DNA of 64,000 nucleotides from Stomorhina lunata (taxonomy: Eukaryota; Arthropoda; Insecta; Diptera; Rhiniidae). The notes under the pieces are model-generated. The model ran no database searches and was not told the origin of the DNA. It saw only the letters and a list, made by a program, of their open reading frames with translations. The position numbers and the translations under genes were made by a program. Location of the stretch: the NCBI GenBank assembly GCA_933228675.1, contig OW121740.1, positions 163,318,806 to 163,382,805 of the forward strand, given 5' to 3'. Positions within the stretch are counted from its first letter, which is position 1. Each line of letters begins with the position of its first letter. Of the stretch, positions 14,371 through 24,373 are shown one piece after another.

Positions 14371-15016
14371 TCCTATATAAAAAATAAATTTTCGAAAAAA
14401 TTCCTATAAAAAGTAAATTTTTGAAAAATTTCCTATAAAAAGTAAGTTTTTGAAAAATTTCCTATAAAAAGTAAATTTTTGAAAAATTTCCTATAAAAAG
14501 TAAATTTTTGAAAAGTTTCCTATAAAAAGTAAATTTTTGAAAATTTTCCTAGAAAAAATAAATTTTCGAAAAATGTCCTATAAAAAGTAAATTTTTGAAA
14601 AATTTCCTATAAAAAGTAAATTTTTGAAAAATTTCCTATAAAAAGTAAATTTTTGAAAAGTTTCCTATAAAAAGTAAATTTTTGAAAAATTTCCTATAAA
14701 AAATAAATTTTCGAAAAAATTCCTATAAAAAGTAAATTTTTGAAAAATTTCCTATAAAAAGTAAATTTTTGAAAAATTTCGTATAAAAAGTAAATTTTTG
14801 AAAAGTTTCCTGTAAAAAGTAAATTTTTGAAAAGTTTCCTATAAAAAGTAAATTTTTGAAAAATTTCCTATAAAAAGTAAATTTTTGAAAAATTTCCTAT
14901 AAAAAGTAAATTTTTGAAAAATTTCCTATAAAAAGTAAATTTTTGAAAAATTTCCTATAAAAAGTAAATTTTTGAAAAATTTCCTATAAAAAGTAAATTT
15001 TTGAAAAATTTCCTAT

Positions 15017-15145
15017 AAATTTACTTTTTATATAAATTTACTTTTTATATAAATTTACTTTTTATAGGAAATTTTTCAAAAATTTACTTTTTATAGGAAA
15101 TTTTTCAAAAATTTACTTTTTATAGGAAATTTTTCAAAAATTTAA
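15017..15145. repeat. Inverted module inside array D (second)
   Basis: A second run of about 4 inverted units begins with the same TATAAATTTAC junction as the first module, here with one extra short TATAAATTTACTTTT repeat. The similar junction suggests both modules derive from one inversion that was later duplicated with the array. Confidence 0.85.
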
Positions 15146-16732
15146 AAATTTAAAAAGTAAATTTTTGAAAAATTTCCTATAAAAAGTAAATTTTTGAAAA
15201 ATTTCCTATAAAAAGTAAATTTTTGAAAAATTTCCTATAAAAAGTAAATTTTTGAAAAATTTCCTATAAAAAGTAAATTTTTGAACAATTTCCTATAAAA
15301 AGTAAATTTTTGAAAAATTTCCTATAAAAAGTAAATTTTTGAAAAATTTCCTATAAAAAGTAAATTTTTGAAAAATTTCCTATAAAAAGTAAATTTTTGA
15401 AAAATTTCCTATAAAAGTAAATTTTTGAAAAATTTCCTCTAAAAAGTAAATTTTTGAAAAATTTCCTCTAAAAAGTAAATTTTTGAAAAATTTCCTATAA
15501 AAAGTAAATTTTTGAAAAGTTTCCTATAAAAAGTAAATTTTTGAAAAATGTCCTATAAAAAGTAAATTTTTGAAAAATTTTTGAAAAATTTCCTATAAAA
15601 AGTAAATTTTTGAAAAATTTCCTATAAAAAGTAAATTTTTGAAAAATTTCCTATAAAAAGTAAATTTTTGAAAAATTTCCTCTAAAAAGTAAATTTTTGA
15701 AAAATTTCCTCTAAAAAGTAAATTTTTGAAAAATTTCCTATAAAAAGTAAATTTTTGAAAAGTTTCCTATAAAAATTAAATTTTTGAAAAATGTCCTATA
15801 AAAAGTAAATTTTTGAAAAAATTCCTATAAAAAGTAAATTTTTGAAAAATTTCCTATAAAAAGTAAATTTTTGAAAAATTTCCTATAAAAAGTAAATTTT
15901 TGAAAAATTTCCTATAAAAAGTAAATTTTTGAAAAATTTCCTATAAAAAGTAAATTTTTGAAAAATTTCCTATAAAAAGTAAATTTTTGAAAAATTTCCT
16001 ATAAAAAGTAAATTTTTGAAAAATTTCCTATAAAAAGTAAATTTTTGAAAAATTTCCTATAAAAAGTAAATTTTCGAAAAAATTCCTATAAAAAGTAAAT
16101 TTTTAAAAAATTTCCTATAAAAAGTAAATTTTTGAAAAATTTCCTATAAAAAGTACATTTTTGAAAAATTTCCTATAAAAAGTAAATTTTTGAAAAATTT
16201 CCTATAAAAAGTAAATTTTTGAAAAATTTCCTATAAAAAGTAAATTTTTGAAAAATTTCCTATAAAAAGTAAATTTTTGACAAAATTTCCTATAAAAATT
16301 GCAAATATTTTTAAATATCAATAAAATCAATATTAGACTCGCAAATAAGTTTAACTTTTACTCTGTTCGAATAAATATTTCTTTTCGAATTTTAAAATGC
16401 TTTGGACTTAACCCACTTTCAAAAAAAAAAATTAATTATTATTTTGTTTGAAGAAACATTTCCTTTTGAAGAAACATTTTCCTTTTGTATTTTGTTTGAA
16501 TAATTTTTTCGTTTAAATTAAAAAATATATGGGACTTAAACCCCTTTCAAAATAAAATTTTTTATCAAATCGTTAACTACAAAATATTTGACAGTCAATA
16601 TTTTAGTAAGTTTTGTAAATTTAAAATTAATTATTTTTGGCATAGTAAGATCCACAATTAATGAAGCTTTCCACATCACTAACTAAATTTTTTTGGAATG
16701 TGGACTTATTCCACTTTCAAAATAAAGTCTTC

Positions 16733-17410
16733 AAATCAACTTGAGATTTTCTTTTAAAATATGATAAAAAAAAAACCTAAAAAACAAACTTAATTTTACT
16801 TTGGCCATAATATTAAGTTTTGTCTGTCTAAATTGATACATTTAAAAGCTATTTATTTTTGTGGGTTAGTTTTTTTGTTTTGGTTTAACTTCTTGTCTGC
16901 CAGTTGCCAAGTTTATTTGATTAAAATGGCATTTTTATGTTACATTTTGTGGTTTGGTATAATTTTTTTTCTCTAGAATTAAAAAAAAAAAAATAAAAAA
17001 ATCTATAGAATGGCATACTTTAATTGCTTTATTCTGAAGAATAGCCACTTACTTCCATCTTAATTTCTTATATGTCACTTAAAAATTTGTGGTTGAGATG
17101 ACTTATTTGGTTTAGAAAAAGGGAAATACTGAAATAGCATTTTATCAAATTAAAGCCAGCACAACAGGCTTGTTAGTTTTATAGGCTTTGAGTTCATTAA
17201 TTATTTCTCAATTTTAACTAGAAAATTTTAAAAAGTAATAATTGCTAAGAATACTGTATACTTTGACAAGAAACTGTTCCAAATCATATCCAAAATTATT
17301 GTTATTTAATAAATTTCGGTGGACTATATCTCAAAAAGACCTACATTTTAACCCCGGCTCCTAAAAGCAAATGCATTAGTTAGAGAAGTTTTACATAGCC
17401 TAATATTCTT
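16733..17410. other. AT-rich noncoding stretch
   Basis: No gene, RNA or element end is recognisable between the candidate TIR element and the next dispersed repeat. Confidence 0.55.
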
Positions 17411-18222
17411 TTTATACCCTCCAACATCATAGGTAGAAAGGGTATTATAAATTTGTGCTGATGTATGCAACTCATAGAAATATTTATCTTAGACTCATCT
17501 TTTGGTATGCCAATAGGCTTGGAATCACTTTCTGAGACGACTTAGCGTTGTCAGTCCGTCCGTCCGTCCATCTGGCTCGACGGCTGAATGGACCCCCATG
17601 TAAACGATGTAATCATAGTTCACAATTCTAGAGATATTTTGTTGAAATTTGTTTGTTGATTTTTGATAGTGGGACCATGGCTATTGAAATTCATCAAAAT
17701 CGGTCCATTATTTATGGTACCTTCCATAGGTTCCACTTCCCGGAATTGATATTTTCATATTTTGGCCACAAATATCATTATTTTTTCATGAAATTAAAAA
17801 AGAAAAAACTGCTTATGTAAACTTAAATCACTGTACATAAATTTGTTGAAATCGGTAAACATTTGACCATAGCTCCTATACAAACTCTTTTCTCAAAACG
17901 CACTAAATGAGACAAAATTCACTAAAACACTCGTAAATCCGAATGAGAATGTTAAGTTTATTTTTTATAAACAAAATTTTTGTAACAACTGTAATCAATT
18001 TGCCAAATTTCGATATAATTGGTCCACATTTGATGCCAGCTCTCATATAAGTCCAAATGACGGAAACAGCTTAAATGTTTAAGTTTTGAAAAAATGTTTG
18101 TATGATGGCAAAATTTAGCAAATATTTGTCTTTATACAGAAAAAAGAACACCTTTGACCTAGTGGTGAAGAGTATCGTATGGGTCGGGCTTGACCGACTA
18201 TAGCACTTTCTTACTTGTTTTT
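17411..18222 (-). mobile_element. DINE-1/mini-me-like dispersed repeat, copy 1
   Basis: On the minus strand it starts with AACAAGTAAGAAAGTGCTAT and a CGGTCAAGCCCGACC palindromic box, and ends with CCTATGATGTTGGAGGGTAT. It contains a (GTCC)n proto-microsatellite at about 17553-17572. Matching starts and ends recur in this window at 29565, 37237 and 51784. The (GTCY)n tract is a known hallmark of dipteran mini-me/DINE-1 repeats; membership of that family is inferred, not searched. There is no coding capacity. Confidence 0.6.
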
Positions 18223-18237
18223 CATTAATTTTTTAAA

Positions 18238-18320
18238 GTAGGACTGGTCGGGGATTGAACTTGGGACCTCTGGTATACTAGGCGGATGACTAACCTGGTA
18301 TGCCATGGCGGCTCACATAT
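18238..18320 (-). repeat. tRNA-like sequence (possible SINE head)
   Basis: On the minus strand it resembles a degenerate tRNA. It has GGTTAGTCATCCGCCTAGTA in the D-arm-to-anticodon part and a B-box-like AAGTTCAATCCC about 30 bases later. Acceptor-stem pairing is not convincing, so it is not called as a functional tRNA. Two similar tRNA-like pieces occur at 48581-48652 and 49470-49515. Confidence 0.45.
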
Positions 18321-18407
18321 ATGATATTATAAAGACTATTCCGAGTGTAATTTATTGTTGTAAATAAAACTTAATTCAAAATACGCCAATTTATTATTGT
18401 TTGAATG

Positions 18408-18765
18408 CCTTAAGTGCCTTTTTCCCATAATGGCATGACTGGGCCAAAAATATGTAGGCACTCGGTGCTGTCCCAAAAGAGGAAAAAGTCGTTTTTTAAA
18501 GCACTAAAAATATAAATTTCTGTGTTTACTTTGCTTTGTCTTCAACTTTTGCTCGTTTTTTTTTTTGTCGAATTCCGATCTGATACTTTTTGAATTTTGT
18601 ATGTCTTCTGCCCATCATAAGGTAATGGCTCTGTGGACAAAACTGTTAGAGAATCTCACTATAAGACCTGTTTTTCTGATCAATGTGTTACGCTCTCTTC
18701 AATATTCCCCAAACCTTTTTCTGCTTCCTGATCCAGGGTTTCTTTCAATACTTAAAACAGTTTGA
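18408..18765 (-). pseudogene. Deleted fragment of a DD37E Tc1/mariner transposase
   Basis: Minus-strand remnant matching the complete element at 42108-43390. The stretch 18408-18540 parallels 42490-42620, including the part encoding the 'FxPDLASCHYE'-like second-aspartate region. The stretch 18575-18765 parallels 42880-43100, including the proline/glycine linker encoded by CCTGATCCAGG. The intervening roughly 270 bp is deleted, the frame is broken and neither TIR is preserved. It cannot encode an active protein. Confidence 0.75.
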
Positions 18766-18886
18766 ATATCGACTTTTTGCTGTTTTTTTAAACTTCATGA
18801 AAGTTTTTTTAAAACTTCATACTTCATTCGAAACGCTCTTTACTCCTAAAAATGTAACTTGAACCCCAATAGTGCAAAATAGATTA

Positions 18887-21551
18887 CACAGGTCAACAGC
18901 AAAAATGTGCTCGAGTAACCACTATATACATTTGATGTATCATGGCTACCTTAGTACAAAAATGGTAAAATTTTTAAATTCTATGGCAAGATTTTTTTTA
19001 AAAATTTTTTTTTTTAATTGCAATTTTTTTAGACTTTTCTTCAAATAATTAATGATAACTCAAAAACTACTAGTCTAATATTAATAAAATAAAATCAGAA
19101 AAATTAAGATTTACATAGCCTTTAATTCGTCTATATATCGCGTTTCAATCGGATCAATAGTACCGGAGTTATAATAAAAAACTTAAGAAAAAAATATATT
19201 TTTTACGTAAAAATGACGAAAATTTTCGTTTTAAAAAAATCATGAAAAACCGAAAACGGCAAAAAACTTCCAGATTTATTATTTTATCGCATAGCGACAT
19301 ATAATAGCAACAAAATGAGATATCGACCATAAAAATCGATTGATTTTTTTCGAATTTATTCACGATTTAGTGAATTCGCTCATTTTCACAAAATTTAAGT
19401 TTTTTGCTTGATATGCGCATTATAGCGGGTTTTCAAATGTATGAAAAGAATAAATTTTCCAATTTCAAGGGGTGCATGTCGGATTATTGTGAGATTTGGT
19501 GAGAAACTTCCACCCACAAAATTTTAGTCGAATTGGACAACGTTAGCACGTAGCGCATAGGCCCCAAATCTGAAAAATATTGTTTAAATCGAAAAAATTG
19601 CCAAATTTTCAGTTTTTGCAAAATTAAAGCTATTTATTCCCCCTTTTGCAAAAAAGTGGATCCTGGTCCTTAGGGCAAACACAATGAGATTTCCAATAAG
19701 CTACATATCTTTAAAATCGTTTTCGAGTTTTCGAGTTACTACAATTTGCACTGGCCATTACATGTTTTTAAGGACTTGCCGAAGGCAATTGACCAAAAAA
19801 TGTGACTAAGTCAAATCGATGGAATAGATCGAAAATGTATTTCATTGTTTTATTCATGTATTTTATTTTTTAAATTTATTACAACATATAAAATAAGGAA
19901 ATAAATAAATATTATAAACTACAAACTTTGGAATTTTCTTTTATGACATTTTCTATTATTGAATAACGAAGTGTTGCTCTGAATACTCTGGCAAAAATCT
20001 GCCACCATGTGTGCATCCCAGCGACCCTGGTATCTTTCCTCCATTGTCCGAATATCTTGGTGAAAACTTTCGCTTAAGTCTCCTAGATTTTCACTTAAGT
20101 CTCCTAGATTTTCAGGAAAACGATCTAAGTGACTGTGAAGGTAATGTAACTTGATGCTCATGTTGCATCCAAGATTCTGGAAGTGAGTTAACATCTCTTC
20201 AACGTGCGCAACATAATCATCATCAACCTATACAAACGAATCCCATGCATTTTTCTCAATTTCTGACATTGAACTGAGAAAATCGGTATCTTTGACCAAT
20301 TTGCTAATTTGTGGGCCGTCAAATTTCCCTGCTCTCAGCCTTCAATACTGTATTTCCACAGTAACACGTGTCCCACAGAAATACGTGTTTTGGCCAAAAC
20401 AGTATTTCGCGTACTTGTTTTGCCATAGATTTCTCATTCATCCAAAACACTTTGGCAGTACCAGGATATTGTATAGTGGTTTTAAAAGCATCGAATTTTT
20501 TTATTTTGTTGCGTTGTGTAATAGGAAGATATCCGTCAATTTTAGCGAAATTGTATATTTTATTGTTGACATGTATATTGTAAGTTAAAAAAGAAAAAAA
20601 TAAAACATTTTAAACTAAGTAAAATGTTTTTGTAAATTGTCTTCTGCAAGTCCTCAAGGACATGTAATGGCCAGTGAAAATTGTAATAACTCGAAAACTG
20701 TTTAACCGATTTTAAAGACATGTAACTTATTGGAAAAATCATTGCCTTTGCACTAAGAACTAGAATCCACTTTTTTGCAAAAGGGGGAATAAATAGCTTT
20801 AATTTTGCAAAAACTGAAAAATTGTCAATTATTTTCGATTTAAACGCTATTTTTCAGATTTAGGACCTATGCGCTACGTGTTACCGTTGTCCAATTCGAC
20901 TAAAATTTTGTGGGTGGAAGTTTCTCACCAAATCTCACAATAATCCGACATGCACCCCTTGAAATTGGAAAATTTATTTTTTTCATACATTTGAAAACCC
21001 GCTATAATGCGCATATCAAGCAAAAAACTTAAATTTTGTGAAAATGAGCGAATTCACTAAATCGTGAATAAATTCGAAAAAAATCAATCGATTTTTATGG
21101 TCGATATCTCATTTTGTTGCTATTATATGTCGCTAAGCGATAAAATAATAAATCTGGAAGTTTTTTGCAGTTTTCGATTTTTCATGATTTTTTTAAAACT
21201 AAAATTTTCGCCATTTTTACGTAAAAAATATATTTTTTTCTTAAGTTTTTTATTATAACTCCGATACTATTGATCCGATTAAAACGCAATATAAAGACGA
21301 ATTAAAAGCCATGTAAATCTTAATTTTTCTGATTTTATTTTATTAATATCGGACTAGTAGTTTTTGAGTTATCATTAATTATTTGAAGAAACGTCTAAAA
21401 AAAATTGCAATTTAAAAAAAAAAAATTTTTTTAAAATCTTGCCATAGAATTTAAAAATTTTACCATTTTTGTACAAAGGTAGTCATGATACATCAAAATT
21501 GTATAGTGGTTTTAAGAGCACATGAAATTTTTTTTATTTTGTTGTGCTGTG
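18887..21551. mobile_element. Long-TIR DNA transposon (CACAG termini, TTA target duplication)
   Basis: Terminal inverted repeats of about 905-920 bp (18887-19791 and 20632-21551) start CACAG..CAACA and are flanked on both sides by TTA (18884-18886 and 21552-21554), consistent with a 3 bp target duplication. The roughly 840 bp centre holds a minus-strand coding remnant. A shorter relative with the same termini and TTA flanks is at 50164-51276. CACAG ends with 3 bp duplications resemble CACTA/EnSpm-type elements, but the coding remnant was not recognised as a CACTA transposase, so the superfamily is left open. Confidence 0.8.
19919..20375 (-). pseudogene. Broken coding remnant of the long-TIR element
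   Basis: Reading the minus strand from about 20340 gives a decayed frame with 'AGKFDGPQISKLVKD', then an in-frame TAG at the codon after 'WDSFV'. It continues through 'HVEEMLTHFQNLGCNMSIKL', 'LHSHLDRFPENLGDLS' and 'FHQDIRTMEERYQGRWDAHM' to a stop at 19919. From memory, this 'FHQDI..MEERYQG' protein family is widespread in arthropod genomes without an assigned function; a transposon role is inferred from its position between TIRs. A 21 bp tandem duplication repeats the residues ENLGDLS. The 5' part is missing or frameshifted. It is not functional as it stands. Confidence 0.65.
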
Positions 21552-22560
21552 TTATGAATCCGGTTATAATCTTTGGCAATTTGTCTTATAAAAATTTTTA
21601 TAGAAATTTTTTTGTCATGAAAAAATCGATGTAAAATTTTTTATAAATTATTTCTACAAATTTTTAATATAAAATTTTCTTAAGCTAAATATTTTTTATA
21701 CAAAAACTTTTGATATGAAAACTTCTTAAAAAAAAACAATTTTTGATATGATTTTTTTATAAATTTATTTTCCATATGAAATTTTTTACTGAAAAATTTT
21801 TGTTAAAATTTTTTATAGAAAATATTTGATAATTTTTTGTTTTTTAAGTTTTATGATATTAACATTTTAACAGTAAATTGTACAAAAAATTTATGGATAT
21901 AAAAATAATTTTTGATATACGTACATACATATCTCGATATGAACATTTATTAATAAAAGTTTTCCATATAAACATATCACTTATAACTTTAGTAGCTTAT
22001 TTTTTTAAATTAGACAAGAAGTCTAAAAGTTAAAAAGCTTTTCATAAACCGACAACACCAGCAATTAATTTTAAAAAGTATTTTGATAACAATCGAAAAA
22101 TTTTAACTTTATAAAATGTTAAATAATTTTTGTAAATGTCAACCGATTTATTGATGTCGGTAATGTCTCGTTTCTTTCTATATAGAACTAACTTTACAAA
22201 CTGTATAAAACAATTAAGATTTTAAAAATTTCGAAAAAAAAATAAACAAAAACTTTTGGTAAAAACTTTTGATAAAAATTATGTCCTCACCTAGGCCTAA
22301 ACACCCACTAGGTACCAAAGTTGCTCATTTGAGCCAAAATGTAATTTTTGAAATGTTTCGATATGAAATTTTTTTAAATACAAATTTTTAATTTAAACAT
22401 TTTATATGAAATTTTTTATAAATAAATCTTGTATTAATAAAGTTTAAAAAATTACTAATCTTGAAAAATTTCTGATATAAAAAATTTTTACAAAAAGATT
22501 TTTGATATAAAAGATTTTTCAATTGAAAAATTAAGAATTATCAGGCTTGAGTTCATTTTT
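21552..22560. repeat. Degenerate AT-rich repeat field
   Basis: Loose repeats of TTTTTGATATGAAATTTTTT-like boxes, much more decayed than arrays A-E but with the same word content (AAATTTTT, TTTATAGAAA). No gene seen. Confidence 0.5.
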
Positions 22561-22619
22561 AATTTTTAAATTATTAATTTGAAAATTTTGAAAGTAATAA
22601 TGTGGAGAAAAACTGAAAA

Positions 22620-23000
22620 AAATATTTTTGAACGCGGCTCAGTGGATTGCAGTTTCTGTCCCGCCACAGGACGTCATCAGCACTTAGCGACCTCGACCAC
22701 AGTCGAGTTGTCAAATTGCAGAGATAATCATCAATTTAACTCATTGAGTTTGATCGAACATCACTACGTTTAATTGATTGTTTGAGGTTGATATTAGCAT
22801 CATCTTCATCATCATATCCCAATTCCAGGTGGAGCGAAAACCACGCATTATATTTTATTTGTGAGACAGAATATATACGAATTATAGTATATTATCAGCA
22901 TCATCTAAACAGAAGCACAGTACATTTTTCGGTTTTATCTTTTCTTTATTTCTCACACTTTTGTTGTTGTTTATTATAAGTTTGTGATTCCGTTTGTAAT
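22620..23000. repeat. Dispersed repeat fragment shared with 53455-53520
   Basis: The segment around 22835-22890 (GCGAAAACCACGCATTATA, then GAGACAGAATATATACGAA) is recognisably similar to 53462-53518 (GCAAAAACCACACATTACA and GGAATAGAATAAATACGAA). The preceding part is GC-richer than its surroundings. No ORF of known type; the family is not identified. Confidence 0.5.
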
Positions 23001-23014
23001 TTTTTTATTATTAA

Positions 23015-23066
23015 AAATTATACCGATCGACTCAGAATCGGGAGGAGAATCGATTAAGCGATGTCC

Positions 23067-23100
<34 letters not shown>

Positions 23101-23331
23101 TAAAATCAAGTTTCTGAAGCCCCTGGAGAATGGACTTACATAAATTATATATCAGATTTTAGGAAATTTTCCCGCAATGAACGCTATTAAATTTCATTAA
23201 AATCGGTTTATAAACACCGAAAATATCGAAAAAATACCAAAAATTAGACGAAAATTTTAAAATTTTTGATTGAAACACACTTTTAAATAACAAGAGAAAA
23301 AAGATACTCCTGGTGTACATGTGATAATATG
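23015..23331 (+). repeat. GTCY-bearing dispersed repeat, 5' part (interrupted by the BEL element)
   Basis: Begins near ACCGATCGACTCAGAATCGG and carries a (GTCT)n tract at 23066-23100. The same opening, ACCGATCAACTCAGAATCGG, recurs at 27717 with (GTCC/GTCT)n at 27757-27870. The BEL/Pao element inserted at its right edge, duplicating ATATG. DNA resumes at 27232 with text resembling 23145-23165 (TATATCAGATT.TAGGAAAT). Confidence 0.6.
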
Positions 23332-23730
23332 TGTTTTTACGGGTTGTAGGGTATATTAATAATTGAAACAACAATTAGGTTTATATTTTTTAAACGTTAT
23401 AAAACGTATGTATATTTCAGTTATTGTGTTTTGTAAAGCAGGGTTTACAATTAATTTTAGAATTAAAGTCTATATTTATAATTCACTTCAAGTGCAATAA
23501 TTTCTGTGCAATATTTAGTTATTAAGTTTTATTTATTTTTAGGTTTAAGATTTATGGTTTAATTATTTTATTCTTTTAACAAAACACGACTTGCTGCTGA
23601 TGATAAACTTCACAAGAGAGAGTTCTGATTGTTGACGTTTTGTTTTGTACTTTATTTGCTATTGAAGTTGTCAAACTGCAGATGATAATAGTGATGAGTG
23701 TTGGGTAACTATTGTTCACTAAAGTGAACA
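23332..23730 (-). repeat. BEL/Pao 3' LTR
   Basis: 399 bp copy matching 26833-27231 base for base on reading. It would supply the polyadenylation signal and is preceded (minus strand) by the polypurine tract at 23731-23740. Confidence 0.92.
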
Positions 23731-24373
23731 TCCTCCCGGGCCTGGGAACCTGTGAAAGAAAGGACACTTATTTTAATGTGTTAAAATTTGTTTATTGTGT
23801 ATTAATTTGAAGTTTATTGTTTATTAATTTGAAGTGAAGTCTTCTCTGAGTGGGTTTTTCTCAAGGCTATCATTCAATAAATAGATCATCAATCACATAT
23901 GCTGGGTTGCAATTTTCTGTGAAAATAATTGAAAAGTAATTAGTTGTGCGGGTTAGTATTCAGCATAAAAACTGGATCACTTAATAAACATTATTTAAAT
24001 ATGATTTTGTGTATAAATTTGGAGTTTTTACAAGTGATCAGTTCCAATTGGGTTAATAGAAAAAGTGAGTAAATAAATAAATTTTCTCTATGGATGATCA
24101 TATTCCTGTCGTTCATTTGGTGTAAGGCGACAGGTCGTCCCCGCCTCAAAAAATAATGGGTAAGTGTTTACGGGGGTGGGTAGCACTCGTATCTGAAGAA
24201 GAGGGTAGACGACTGGTAGTTGTCGTTTAATTAGTTACCTTCAAGAGAAGGAACTTCTTAGAGTATGTGACGGGTAGTTATCACTTAATTTCCTTCATAT
24301 AAAGGATCTTCTTCTATGGATTTTAGGGTATTAATCAAGCTTTATAGAACTGAAGCAAGGAACTGAGTATAAA
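23731..24373 (-). other. Noncoding 3' region of the BEL element with tandem hairpins
   Basis: No pol remnant is visible. About 58 bp tandem units (GGTAGTTGTCGTTTAATT at 24215, GGTAGTTATCACTTAATT at 24273) each contain a small stem-loop (CCTTCAAGAGAAGG at 24238; CCTTCATATAAAGG at 24292) whose stem is retained although the loop differs. The rest is rich in GGGT words on the plus strand. It could be a packaging or 3' processing element; that role is inference. Confidence 0.55.

Larger units (their letters stand above)
13100..16300. repeat. Minisatellite array D (29 bp unit)
   Basis: About 110 units of 29 bp composed of AAATTTTTG, AAAAATTTCC and TATAAAAAGT boxes, much more uniform than A-C. Variant boxes (TTTTCG, CCTGC, CCTCT) mark higher-order structure: CCTGC at 13331 recurs at 13766, an offset of 435 bp or exactly 15 units. 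Two short inverted modules (about 14236-14370 and 15017-15145) reverse the unit orientation. The array ends abruptly near 16300. Confidence 0.92.
12771..16732. mobile_element. Candidate TIR element carrying minisatellite D
   Basis: A 32 bp terminal inverted repeat with two mismatches, starting GAAGACYTTATTTTGAAAG, lies at 12771-12802 and in reverse complement at 16701-16732. Both ends are immediately flanked by AAAT (12767-12770 and 16733-16736), consistent with a 4 bp target duplication. Subterminal regions carry further diverged copies of the TIR motif (GGACTTA...CTTTCAAAA near 12960, 13025, 16402 and 16531). The interior is array D and no transposase ORF is present. That makes it a non-autonomous element whose body is a minisatellite. 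The short, AT-rich target duplication is weak evidence by itself; the long TIR is the stronger evidence. Confidence 0.55.

Noticed and set aside
19169..21258. Two near-identical 64-residue ORFs (19169-19363 minus, 21064-21258 plus) as a duplicated gene
   Set aside because: They are the two arms of the long terminal inverted repeat; identity reflects the TIR, not coding conservation.
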